Positions 56,714 to 64,000 of a stretch of DNA of 64,000 nt are shown here, piece by piece. The stretch comes from an uncultured Crocinitomix sp. (lineage in GTDB: Bacteria; Bacteroidota; Bacteroidia; Flavobacteriales_D; Crocinitomicaceae). Positions within the stretch are counted from its first letter, which is position 1, and each line of letters opens with the position of its first letter. The translations under genes and the position numbers were made by a program. The DNA lies in the NCBI GenBank assembly GCA_905478225.1, contig CAJQHR010000037.1:1-64000 (forward strand). Direction: 5' to 3'. The notes below the pieces were generated by a model. It ran no database searches. It saw only the letters and a program-made list of their open reading frames with translations, and was not told where the DNA came from.

Positions 56714-58036
56714 ATGGATTATATTCTTCTAATCATAGGACTAATTGTAGGTGGAGTTGTGGGCTATTTGGTGGCTAAAATTGGCTTTTCTAAGGAAAAA
56801 ATGGCAAACACTGGAGAGTTGCAACAATTAGAAGTGAAGGCGGCAACAATGGAGAATTCTGTTCATAGTTTGCAAGGCGATTTGGCTCAATCAAAAACTG
56901 ACTTGGCCAAGGTGAATACAGATTATTTGCGTGAAATGCAGAGTGCCACAGAATGGAAAATCAAGCACAATGAGCTAGAAGATAAATTGCAAAATCAGAA
57001 AAACGAGTTAGAATCCTTACAAGAAAAATTCACGAAAGATTTTGAGCTAATCGCCAATAAAATCTTGGAAGAAAAAACCAATAAATTCACAGATTCTAAT
57101 AAAAAGAATATTGATGCCATTTTAACCCCGTTAAAAGATAAAATTGGTGAGTTTCAAAAGAAAGTAGAAGACAATAATGAGAAGAACATTGAGCGATCCG
57201 CCAGTTTAGATCAGCACTTAAAAATGCTTCACAATTTAAATAAAGAAATTACACAAGAGACCAGGAGTTTAACCCAGGCATTGAGAGGAGACACTAAAAC
57301 ACAAGGGAATTGGGGAGAAATGCATTTAGAAGCCATACTAGCTAAAGCGGGCTTGCAAAAAGAAGTACATTATACCAAAGAAACCAATTTAAAAACTGAA
57401 GACGGGAGTAATCAACGTTTGGATTATATTCTCAATTTGCCAGACGGAAAGAACCTGATTCTGGATTCAAAAGTATCCTTAACGGCCTATAGCAATTATA
57501 ACGACACTGATAATGAAAACGACCGAAAAGGTTATTTAAAGCAACATTTAGAAAGCGTAAATGCCCATATTAAATTATTAGGGGGAAAAGACTATCAAAA
57601 ACTCCACGGAATTAATACACCCGATTATGTATTAATGTTTGTGGCGAACGAGCCCGCCTTAACATTAGCGTTGCAAGAGGATCAATCTATGTTTGAAAAA
57701 GCCTTGGATAAAAATATCGTGATTGTTTCAACTTCAACATTATTGGCAACGTTGCGCACAATCTCCTACATCTGGAAACAAGATTCACAAAATAAAAACG
57801 CCGAAGAAATAGCGCGCCAAGCGGGGAATTTGTATGACAAATTTGTAGGATTTACAGATGATTTAATCAAGCTGGGTGGTCAAATGAAAACGGCAACTAA
57901 AACTTATGGTGAAGCCATGAACAAGTTGACGGATGGCTCTGGAAACCTCACCAAACGAATTGAAGATTTGAAAAAATTAGGCGTTAACCCGTCCAAAAAT
58001 ATTAATGATAAGTTGATCGAACGCTCGGATAGTTGA
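56714..58036 (+). CDS. rmuC: DNA recombination protein RmuC
   Basis: A 440-residue protein with an N-terminal membrane anchor (about 3-25, YILLIIGLIVGGVVGYLVAK), a long coiled coil (about 35-190: QLEVKAATMENSVHSLQGDL, NELEDKLQNQKNELESLQ) and the RmuC nuclease-like domain (about 200-420: TKTQGNWGEMHLEAILAKAG, DYILNLPDGKNLILDSKVSL, LMFVANEPALTLAL). RmuC proteins limit inverted-repeat recombination in E. coli. A near-consensus -7 element (TAACTTTA) lies at about 56695. Confidence 0.9.
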   Translation: MDYILLIIGLIVGGVVGYLVAKIGFSKEKMANTGELQQLEVKAATMENSVHSLQGDLAQSKTDLAKVNTDYLREMQSATEWKIKHNELEDKLQNQKNELESLQEKFTKDFELIANKILEEKTNKFTDSNKKNIDAILTPLKDKIGEFQKKVEDNNEKNIERSASLDQHLKMLHNLNKEITQETRSLTQALRGDTKTQGNWGEMHLEAILAKAGLQKEVHYTKETNLKTEDGSNQRLDYILNLPDGKNLILDSKVSLTAYSNYNDTDNENDRKGYLKQHLESVNAHIKLLGGKDYQKLHGINTPDYVLMFVANEPALTLALQEDQSMFEKALDKNIVIVSTSTLLATLRTISYIWKQDSQNKNAEEIARQAGNLYDKFVGFTDDLIKLGGQMKTATKTYGEAMNKLTDGSGNLTKRIEDLKKLGVNPSKNINDKLIERSDS

Positions 58037-58042
58037 TAGAGA

Positions 58043-58312
58043 ATGGGCGAAACATTGATATTTATAATTTTATTTTGTGTGGTCTTTGCTGCTGTATATT
58101 TTATCGCTTATTTCATTGCTGGTAAGCGGATTCTTGGCAGAGGTTTTTCAATTTTTATAAATGCCATTGTTGTTCTCGTTTCACCTTGGTTCTTCCTTTC
58201 CCATTTTGATGTTGGAGTAGGTAATGATTGCTGCAGTGATAGCGCCGTTTTTTCTCCTGACCATAGACTCTCCATGTATTTTTGGGTTATTTTTGTGGTG
58301 CATTCTATCTAA
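58043..58312 (+). CDS. Small membrane protein, unknown function
   Basis: An 89-residue protein with two or three hydrophobic spans (TLIFIILFCVVFAAVYFIAY, FINAIVVLVSPWFFL) and a Cys pair (NDCCSD). Six bases after rmuC. The C-terminus is short after the last hydrophobic stretch (FWVIFVVHSI); a truncated end cannot be excluded. Not recognised. Confidence 0.5.
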   Translation: MGETLIFIILFCVVFAAVYFIAYFIAGKRILGRGFSIFINAIVVLVSPWFFLSHFDVGVGNDCCSDSAVFSPDHRLSMYFWVIFVVHSI

Positions 58313-58375
58313 ATTTGATCGCGACTAAAGAATTAGTTAACGATAGATAAATTGTCCTTACATAAGCGTGATAAA

Positions 58376-58807
58376 ATGGGAGTGAAAAACATATTTGTTG
58401 TTGAAGGTGACGAATTCTTTGCTGAAGCATTTATCGAAAAAATGAAAAGAATGGGGGATTTTGAAATTCACTATTTTAATACGGTAGAAAGAGCGCTTGG
58501 CGAAGTGACCAAAATTAGACCAGAGATTATTTCCATGGATCATATTTTGCACGGAGTAAAAGGAGTGGAAGCAATACCGCTCTTGAAGGAAATTCATGAA
58601 AGTGCAGAAATTGTGATTGTTTCAAACCAAATATTACCTGAAGTATTAGGGCAAGCGCTTGATTCTGGAGCATCTAAATACTTCGTGAAAGATCTTCTAT
58701 TAACGAATGCAACGAAAGATTTTATTGAAGAAATGCAAAACAAAGCATCTAAAAATGAGGGCTTTTGGTCTAATTTCTTAAAGTTTTTTCACAAAAAAAC
58801 AGAATAA
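58376..58807 (+). CDS. Single-domain response regulator (CheY-like)
   Basis: A 143-residue receiver protein. The ATG at 58376 is preferred to the TTG at 58352. Receiver features: D4-type acid pair E10/D12 (FVVEGDEF), phosphoacceptor D55 (IISMDHILHG), T/S at 83 (VIVSNQ) and K105 (YFVKD). A C-terminal tail (NEGFWSNFLKFFHKKTE) extends past the domain. No output domain; it would act by binding a partner. No kinase nearby. Confidence 0.85.
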   Translation: MGVKNIFVVEGDEFFAEAFIEKMKRMGDFEIHYFNTVERALGEVTKIRPEIISMDHILHGVKGVEAIPLLKEIHESAEIVIVSNQILPEVLGQALDSGASKYFVKDLLLTNATKDFIEEMQNKASKNEGFWSNFLKFFHKKTE

Positions 58808-58973
58808 ACCATAGTCTAAAAGTTTGACGATAATAAAAAAGATGTTTTTTAATCGTTGTGGCATGTTTTAAAAATAAAGAAACGCGCATTGTGTGTAGAT
58901 GCAACTCTTTCCAGTTTAATGCGTAAGACTAAATGATATAACATAATCAGTGAATTAAGTTCTCTGATTATTG

Positions 58974-58981
58974 TATATTTG
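58974..58981 (+). promoter_or_regulatory. -7 promoter element TATATTTG
   Basis: Exact TAnnTTTG match 24 bases before the ATG at 59006. Confidence 0.55.
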
Positions 58982-59005
58982 CATAAACTTCTAATAAAAA
59001 GAAAA

Positions 59006-59434
59006 ATGAAAAAAGTATTGATGATTGCAGCGATCGCATTGATCGCAGTAGCTTGTAACAAAAACCAAGCAGCAGTAAAGAAATTAGATGGTACATGGAG
59101 TGCAACGTCTTTTACATATACTGAGGATGGAGTAACACTTGACTTGTTAGAGTCAGGGTTTGTCAATTCTGTAACTTATACATTTGATAATTGTAAATTG
59201 AAAGATGATGAGTTTTGTAATTTAACAACAACAGTTGTTTCTAGTTTTGGAACTGTGACAGAAGATGATTTGTATAGCGTAACGAATGATGGTGAAACTT
59301 TACAAACGAAAGATGATGCCTCTTCAACTACAGTAAATTCAATTACTATTGATGAGTTAACGAATTCTACGTTTAGAAGTTCTGAGACTGATGAAGACGG
59401 TAATGTAAGTGCATTCACTATGGAGAAGCAATAA
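59006..59434 (+). CDS. Lipocalin-like lipoprotein
   Basis: A 142-residue lipoprotein starting at the ATG at 59006; signal ends IAVAC, Cys 17. The mature protein begins KKLDGTWSATSFTYTEDG, the usual opening of Bacteroidota lipocalin-like domains, and has alternating strands (SVTYTFDNCKLKDDEFCN, VTNDGETLQTKDD). Ligand unknown. Transcribed from the promoter at 58974 and closed by a terminator at 59458. Confidence 0.75.
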   Translation: MKKVLMIAAIALIAVACNKNQAAVKKLDGTWSATSFTYTEDGVTLDLLESGFVNSVTYTFDNCKLKDDEFCNLTTTVVSSFGTVTEDDLYSVTNDGETLQTKDDASSTTVNSITIDELTNSTFRSSETDEDGNVSAFTMEKQ

Positions 59435-59457
59435 ATAATTGCTCCAATTTAAAATTT

Positions 59458-59489
59458 AATCCTTTCGGTTTGCCGAGGGGATTTTTTTA
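59458..59489. terminator. Rho-independent terminator
   Basis: AATCCTTTCGG and CCGAGGGGATT form a hairpin around TTTG, followed by a T run to 59489. It lies between the lipocalin-like gene and the convergent cyclase gene. Confidence 0.8.
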
Positions 59490-61178
59490 TGCTTGAATTT
59501 TGGTGAGCTCGGCTTTTAGTTCTGCCAGTCGTTTTATTTTGCCAGGCGCCCGAAGGTTTTTAGCCGTAGTCGTGTAATATTTATGATAATCCTCTAAATA
59601 TTGGATTTGCGCTTGAATTCTTTGTAAAGGTGTGAAATTAACACCGTAAAGTGCCATTTCATCAAAAAGCTTAGCCGCCGTAACGTGATAGTCAGCACGA
59701 CCTAAATAATCCAGATCAGCATCACACATCACCTTTTCCATTAAATCAGTTGGAACCTCACCGTGGCCCGTGGCCATTATTATTTTTTCAATCGATTTTA
59801 AGTCGGCATCTTGATAGCCAAAACGTTGACCATAATGGTAAAGCAATTCTATACCTAACACCTCGTTATCATCATATCTAAATAAGAAGCCACTATCATG
59901 AAAAAGTGCTGCTGTCCGTACTAAAAATAAATCATGTTTGTTTAACCCTTCTAATTCCCCATATTTTACCACGGCTTCTTCTACCATTTCCGTGTGTCTA
60001 TAGGAGTGATAGAGTAAATCTTCGCTGAGTTCTGCTTTTAGTTTGGTTAAAATAAAACTGCGCAACCCACTAAAATCGGCAAGTGGAAGCCCAGTTGCTT
60101 TTCGCAATTCAATATTTGGAATTCGGCCTTCGCTATCTAGCGAATAATTGGGTTTAATACCTTCTAAATAAAACATGCTAATTTCACCACCATTTTTTAT
60201 GGTAATATTTCCGCGTGGACTCAATTCAAAATAATGGGAAATTGTTGCCGCGAAATTTCCAGAAACGTTAATGTTACCAGCTTTAGAGTTTTGTTCACAA
60301 CGTGCGGCAATATTTACGGTATCACCCCAAACATCAAAGCTGAATTTGTGCTTTCCTACCACACCCGCTACTAAATCGCCCGTATGAATACCAATCCGGA
60401 TTTCCCAATATTCGTTTTGCCAAGCTTTTAATGTTTCCATATCATTCAGCATGAAGTTTCGAATTTCATTTGCAGCCAAAGCCATTCTAATGGCTGGGTA
60501 AGGATCTTTTTCGGTAACTCCACCCACGGCCATATAAGCATCTCCTATGGTTTTTATTTTTTCAAGCTTGTATTTCAAAATAATCTCATCAAAAACGCTG
60601 AAATAAAAATCGAGCTTTTTAACCAAATCATGTGGATCGCTATTTTTTGTGAGTTGTGTGAAATTGACAAAATCAGTAAACATTACACTGCAATTCTGTC
60701 GCTTTTTCGGACTTGATTTACCGTAAACTTTAAATTCATTTAACGTTTGTGAAGGTAAAATACTCTCCAATAAATGGCTAACTCTTTTATGTCTAAAAAA
60801 CAGTTTTTTATATACCGCCATTTTTGCCTTAACCAAATTGGGTAAAAATGGTTTAGACAAATAGTCCATGGCACCCCGTTTTGTGCCATCCACTGAGGAA
60901 TGTAGTTTTTCTAGATTAGATGAGGTGATTATGATTGTGGCATTTTCAACCCCGTTTATTTCATGAATTTTTTTCAGAAACAATTTGGTATTAATGTCTG
61001 GTAAATCTAAACTACAAAAAATTAAAGCGAATTTTTTTTTATGCAATAAATTCAATGCATCAACACTATTGCTAAATGTGAAAATATTGTGACCTGGACT
61101 TCGGAGTATGTCGAGAAGAGAAGATTGATCTTCCTCATTATTTTCAACAACTAGAATATTAAGAATTCGATCGAACAT
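59487..61178 (-). CDS. Receiver-adenylate cyclase-HD domain fusion protein
   Basis: A 563-residue cytoplasmic protein. Residues 1-120 form a receiver-type domain, but the usual phosphoacceptor Asp is S56 (FCSLDLPD), although K109 (SKPF) is kept. Residues about 160-340 are a class III nucleotidyl cyclase with every expected residue: metal Asp D169 (MFTDF) and D213 (IGDAYMAVGG), adenine-selecting K209 (EKIKT) and D282 (SFDVWG), transition-state N289 and R293 (TVNIAAR). The Lys/Asp pair predicts adenylate rather than guanylate cyclase. Residues about 385-500 are an HD phosphohydrolase-like domain (H391/H395, HD at 427-428, H472, D486/D488). It may make cAMP and hydrolyse some nucleotide. Regulated partner unknown; single gene on its strand. 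Confidence 0.85.
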   Translation of the reverse strand: MFDRILNILVVENNEEDQSSLLDILRSPGHNIFTFSNSVDALNLLHKKKFALIFCSLDLPDINTKLFLKKIHEINGVENATIIITSSNLEKLHSSVDGTKRGAMDYLSKPFLPNLVKAKMAVYKKLFFRHKRVSHLLESILPSQTLNEFKVYGKSSPKKRQNCSVMFTDFVNFTQLTKNSDPHDLVKKLDFYFSVFDEIILKYKLEKIKTIGDAYMAVGGVTEKDPYPAIRMALAANEIRNFMLNDMETLKAWQNEYWEIRIGIHTGDLVAGVVGKHKFSFDVWGDTVNIAARCEQNSKAGNINVSGNFAATISHYFELSPRGNITIKNGGEISMFYLEGIKPNYSLDSEGRIPNIELRKATGLPLADFSGLRSFILTKLKAELSEDLLYHSYRHTEMVEEAVVKYGELEGLNKHDLFLVRTAALFHDSGFLFRYDDNEVLGIELLYHYGQRFGYQDADLKSIEKIIMATGHGEVPTDLMEKVMCDADLDYLGRADYHVTAAKLFDEMALYGVNFTPLQRIQAQIQYLEDYHKYYTTTAKNLRAPGKIKRLAELKAELTKIQA

Positions 61179-61315
61179 TTTTTGAGTATAGTAAATGTAA
61201 GCAATTTTATCGGATAGAAATAGTGGCCTTTATAGGGGTGTTACAAAATGAGGTATCGGCGGTAAATTCGATTTACAATCTGTGGGTTGCGGGTAAGTGT
61301 TTGTTGGTGAATCTT

Positions 61316-62056
61316 CTAAATTTCCCAAATAGATGTTTTCTCCACCCAACCTGTATTTTCATTCACACCAACTTCAATCCAATCGTCGCTTGAGCGAAGC
61401 AGATCAACTTTGGTTCCTTCATGTAATTTAAACCCTGAAGGTGCCGTGTCAGAAGGAGAGGAACGGACTTCAACAAATTCTGTTACAATAACCGCGTGCG
61501 CACGATCAATGATATTTGATTTATTTAAATACGCCAATAGAATCATGAAAACCAATAAAAAGAGCGTTCCAAAGCTGAATGATAAGCTTCTGTTCTTCAC
61601 TTTTTGTTTTTTCGTTGTAAAAAAGAAGTAGAGTGCAATTGCTAAAATAAAAGCGAATAAAATGCTGAGGTAGGCCCAGAAGTTAATTGAGAAACTAAAC
61701 AGATTAATTTTCAACCAAGTCACAATTCCAGACTCGGCGGTATCTAAATCGTCATATGTTTTAGAATTCACAAACTTTAAATTAAATTGGGCATTTTGAT
61801 TACTGGGATCAATTTTTAAAGCCTTTTCATACGCCCAAATGGCTTCACCTATTTGGTCTAATTTAAAATAGGTGTTTCCTAAATTGTAATATAATTCGGT
61901 AGACATTTGCTCGCTTCCAACCACTTTAGTGTATTCCGATAGTGCCGTTTCAAAATCTGAATTGGCATAGGCTTCATTGCCTCTAACGAAACTACTATCC
62001 TGAGCGAACGTAGCCGCAGTAAAAATGAATGCTATGAATAGAAACAGAACCTTCAT
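61316..62056 (-). CDS. batE: BatE: TPR protein with C-terminal SH3-like domain
   Basis: A 246-residue membrane protein starting at the ATG at 62056, one base after the BatD stop. Signal-like N-terminus (MKVLFLFIAFIFTAATFAQ), TPR repeats about 30-110 (YYNLGNTYFKLDQIGEAIWA, YEKALKIDPSNQNAQFN), two membrane spans (about 125-185) and an SH3-like end (VEVRSSPSDTAPSGFKLHEG, VNENTGWVEKTSIWEI). The bat operon (Bacteroides aerotolerance) is widespread in Bacteroidota; biochemical roles remain unclear. Last gene of the visible batC-batD-batE set. Confidence 0.88.
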   Translation of the reverse strand: MKVLFLFIAFIFTAATFAQDSSFVRGNEAYANSDFETALSEYTKVVGSEQMSTELYYNLGNTYFKLDQIGEAIWAYEKALKIDPSNQNAQFNLKFVNSKTYDDLDTAESGIVTWLKINLFSFSINFWAYLSILFAFILAIALYFFFTTKKQKVKNRSLSFSFGTLFLLVFMILLAYLNKSNIIDRAHAVIVTEFVEVRSSPSDTAPSGFKLHEGTKVDLLRSSDDWIEVGVNENTGWVEKTSIWEI

Positions 62057-62057
62057 G

Positions 62058-63755
62058 TTATAGTTTTTTATCCAATTCAATTAATAAGCCTTCAGTGTCG
62101 TTCACCGTTAGTACCAAGTTCTCATGAGCGATAGGCGCATATTGTCCCATTTCAATTGCATTCCAAATTTTATTAAACTTTTCAATGGACTCATTTTCCA
62201 CATTTCCAGTTGTCAAACGTTCAGCAATTTTTCGTTGTGACAAGTCTGATAAGCCAACATTGAATTTTTCCATGAAGAACTTATTCAATGTTGTTTGTAA
62301 TCCTTTTAATGCTTCGGCATCTTTTCCTTGTTCAAGGTTCGCTTTTACCACTTTTAATGCAGTTTGCGCATTTTTAACCGCCTTTTTTTGCTGCAAAACC
62401 AGCAGTTCTTCGTCTGAAATATTCTCTTTTTTCTGTCTGATAAAGATAAAGAAAAACGAAATCAATAGGGGAGATGAAACAAGTCCATAATAGGTCCAGG
62501 TGCCAAAAAAGAAATCGTCTTGCTCAAAGAATCCGCTTGAGTTTTCTTCGATATATTGTATATCTGTATTAGCTAACTCTGTTTTTATCGGATCAATTTC
62601 CATGCTTTCACGTTTGTCTACCTGAATAATGAAATCATCTACCTGTGCCGTTTTCATTTTCTTATTTTTCAAGTCAAAATATTGAAAGGAATAACCTGGG
62701 ATGGTGTATTTCCCGTAATGTTTTGGAATAACTACGAAATTATACTCGATTTTACCTTTAATTCCTGTACTAGAAACGCTTGTTTTATCTTCGATTTCCG
62801 GATCGTACTGATCAAATTCTTCAGGGACATCTAATTCGATTAACCCTAAGTCCTGCATATTTCCTTTGCCGTCAATTGTAATTTTAATGTCTATAGCATC
62901 TCCCATAAGGACGTGGTTGCTGCTAATTTCGCTCGTCACAGAAAACTCCCCAACCAATCCGGTAAAATCAAGAGAGCTACTTCCTGGAATTTTCTTTACG
63001 TCAATATATAAAGTATTTGAATACGTCTCTTTTCTGAATTGATTAAAGAAATCGCGCCGGAACAATAATGAGGCGTAATAGGGTTCTAATTTTACTTCAC
63101 CACTTCGCTGTGCAAAGCATACTTCTTCTCTCAAAACAATGGTATAATAACGCACCCCATTTATCGACTCCATATTGGTTTGAAAGCTCGTGCGATCTGG
63201 TTTTAAATCTTGGCGATATATGCCCACTGCATCTCCTAAATCAAGCGCCTCGAATGAATCGGGACGCGATTTTGAATAATACTTCAATGTAACGGTGAAA
63301 GGTTCGCCTTGATAAACACTACTTTTGTTTGTTGTGAGACGCATATAATAATCCTGGTCAACTTTACTTACTTGTCCTTCTTCTGAAACTGTAATTTCAA
63401 TTGGTTCAGAGACTTGAGTTTCTCCACCGCAATCCATTGTAACACCAGAAATGATATAACTACCAACTTCTTTTGCGCGCAATTGATAGGTCCAGATTAA
63501 TTCTGTGTTTTGCGTGCGCTGTCCGTTTACTATACTGATGTTATTCGATTGAGAACTTTGCGGGCCGCCTGCAACTGTTAGTCCTCCAAAATCGGGCTGA
63601 AGTACATTACAGTCATTGTTGTTAACAATGATTTGGAATTCAAAAACCTCCATGGCTGCCACTTGGTTTGAGCTGACCGTTGATTGCACAGTTTTTTGCC
63701 CGAATCCGAGTTGAATACAGCAAACAAATAATATGAAAACACCAATTCTTTTCAT
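62058..63755 (-). CDS. batD: BatD family protein
   Basis: A 565-residue envelope protein. Signal peptide about 1-19 (MKRIGVFILFVCCIQLGFG); several beta-sandwich domains (SNQVAAMEVFEFQIIVNNND, RLTTNKSSVYQGEPFTVTLK, GDAIDIKITIDGKGNMQDLG), one membrane span near 430 (YYGLVSSPLLISFFFIFI) and a helical cytoplasmic tail (LLVLQQKKAVKNAQTALKV). Matches the oxygen-tolerance BatD family. Located between batC (six bases upstream) and batE. Confidence 0.9.
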   Translation of the reverse strand: MKRIGVFILFVCCIQLGFGQKTVQSTVSSNQVAAMEVFEFQIIVNNNDCNVLQPDFGGLTVAGGPQSSQSNNISIVNGQRTQNTELIWTYQLRAKEVGSYIISGVTMDCGGETQVSEPIEITVSEEGQVSKVDQDYYMRLTTNKSSVYQGEPFTVTLKYYSKSRPDSFEALDLGDAVGIYRQDLKPDRTSFQTNMESINGVRYYTIVLREEVCFAQRSGEVKLEPYYASLLFRRDFFNQFRKETYSNTLYIDVKKIPGSSSLDFTGLVGEFSVTSEISSNHVLMGDAIDIKITIDGKGNMQDLGLIELDVPEEFDQYDPEIEDKTSVSSTGIKGKIEYNFVVIPKHYGKYTIPGYSFQYFDLKNKKMKTAQVDDFIIQVDKRESMEIDPIKTELANTDIQYIEENSSGFFEQDDFFFGTWTYYGLVSSPLLISFFFIFIRQKKENISDEELLVLQQKKAVKNAQTALKVVKANLEQGKDAEALKGLQTTLNKFFMEKFNVGLSDLSQRKIAERLTTGNVENESIEKFNKIWNAIEMGQYAPIAHENLVLTVNDTEGLLIELDKKL

Positions 63756-63761
63756 TGCTTT

Positions 63762-64000
63762 TTACCAATCAATCTTTCCTGAACTTCCAGTTCCAACAAC
63801 TTTACCTTTGTCCAATCCCTCTTGAACTTTCTTTTCTTTTCGACTTGCCGCTTCTAGTATTCGTTTGGCTTGCTCTTTAGAAATGGGTTGATGTTTTGGG
63901 GCTCCATCTTTTGGGTCACCATCCTCTTCTTCATCTCCTTTATTGCCATCTTGTTCTTCATTGCCCTCGTCATCCTGTTCGTCTCCTTCATCTCCTTTGT
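63762..64000 (-). CDS. batC: BatC, C-terminal part (cut by window edge)
   Basis: The frame runs from the window edge to a stop at 63762-63764. It begins in an acidic, low-complexity stretch (DEGDEQDDEGNEEQ, GDEEEDGDPKDGAP) and continues ISKEQAKRILEAASRKEKKV, ending GSSGKIDW. BatC proteins are TPR proteins with an acidic or Gln-rich linker and a short helical end of this kind; position directly before batD supports the name. The N-terminal TPR part is outside the window. Confidence 0.75.
   Translation of the reverse strand, partial: KGDEGDEQDDEGNEEQDGNKGDEEEDGDPKDGAPKHQPISKEQAKRILEAASRKEKKVQEGLDKGKVVGTGSSGKIDW

Overview
The window looks like a low-GC chromosome segment from a member of the Bacteroidota, probably Flavobacteriales (a Crocinitomicaceae/Fluviicola-like lineage is my guess). 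The evidence is: many secreted proteins with type IX secretion system (T9SS) C-terminal sorting domains of type A and type B, a PorP/SprF protein, a CarboxypepD_reg-type TonB receptor, a batC-batD-batE cluster, stand-alone PurQ, and at least eleven matches to the Bacteroidota -7 promoter element TAnnTTTG at sensible distances from start codons. No tRNA, rRNA or CRISPR array was seen.

Layout. 0-0.6 kb: an IS fragment abutting a broken gene. 0.6-7.9 kb: a lipoprotein, tpx, fbp, small membrane proteins, purQ, a secreted M28 peptidase and an MtfA-type peptidase. 8.2-11.7 kb: nrdA-nrdB (class Ia ribonucleotide reductase). 12.2-18.6 kb: comF, an FAD oxidoreductase, a bacilliredoxin, a broken tandem thioredoxin-fold lipoprotein, M42 peptidase and a phosphoesterase-like lipoprotein. 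18.6-24.1 kb: two membrane proteins, a decayed gene and two tandem glycine-rich/Ig-like/T9SS paralogues. 24.4-26.3 kb: dxs. 26.5-33.5 kb: a broken lipoprotein gene, a broken T9SS cargo gene, then three secreted T9SS proteins (arylsulfotransferase, CotH, beta-propeller) and a truncated IS. 33.8-37.1 kb: era, der and holA. 37.2-44 kb: a TonB receptor, a beta-barrel protein, a NarL-type regulator, a decayed MORN gene and gdhA. 44.0-50.9 kb: a T9SS/gliding-type cluster (large type-B cargo, PorP/SprF, a frameshifted PD40-OmpA-DUF1573 protein). 51.6-56.5 kb: an ECF sigma/anti-sigma operon with two thioredoxin-fold lipoproteins. 56.7-64 kb: rmuC, a receiver protein, a lipocalin-like lipoprotein, a receiver-adenylate cyclase-HD fusion, and batE-batD-batC (batC cut by the window edge).

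The most distinctive feature is the number of interrupted genes (seven), each caused by one or a few base changes that the reading frames make visible. They may be genuine pseudogenes or, for the homopolymer cases, sequencing errors. The most interesting proteins are the tandem DsbD-C-like lipoprotein with both CxxC motifs changed to SxxS, and the REC-cyclase-HD fusion whose receiver has Ser at the phosphoacceptor position but whose cyclase has all expected adenylate cyclase residues. I did not find a clearly new multi-gene system. The ECF/thioredoxin operon and the tandem glycine-rich exoproteins are the best candidates for follow-up. All family names come from reading the sequence and memory, not from database searches.
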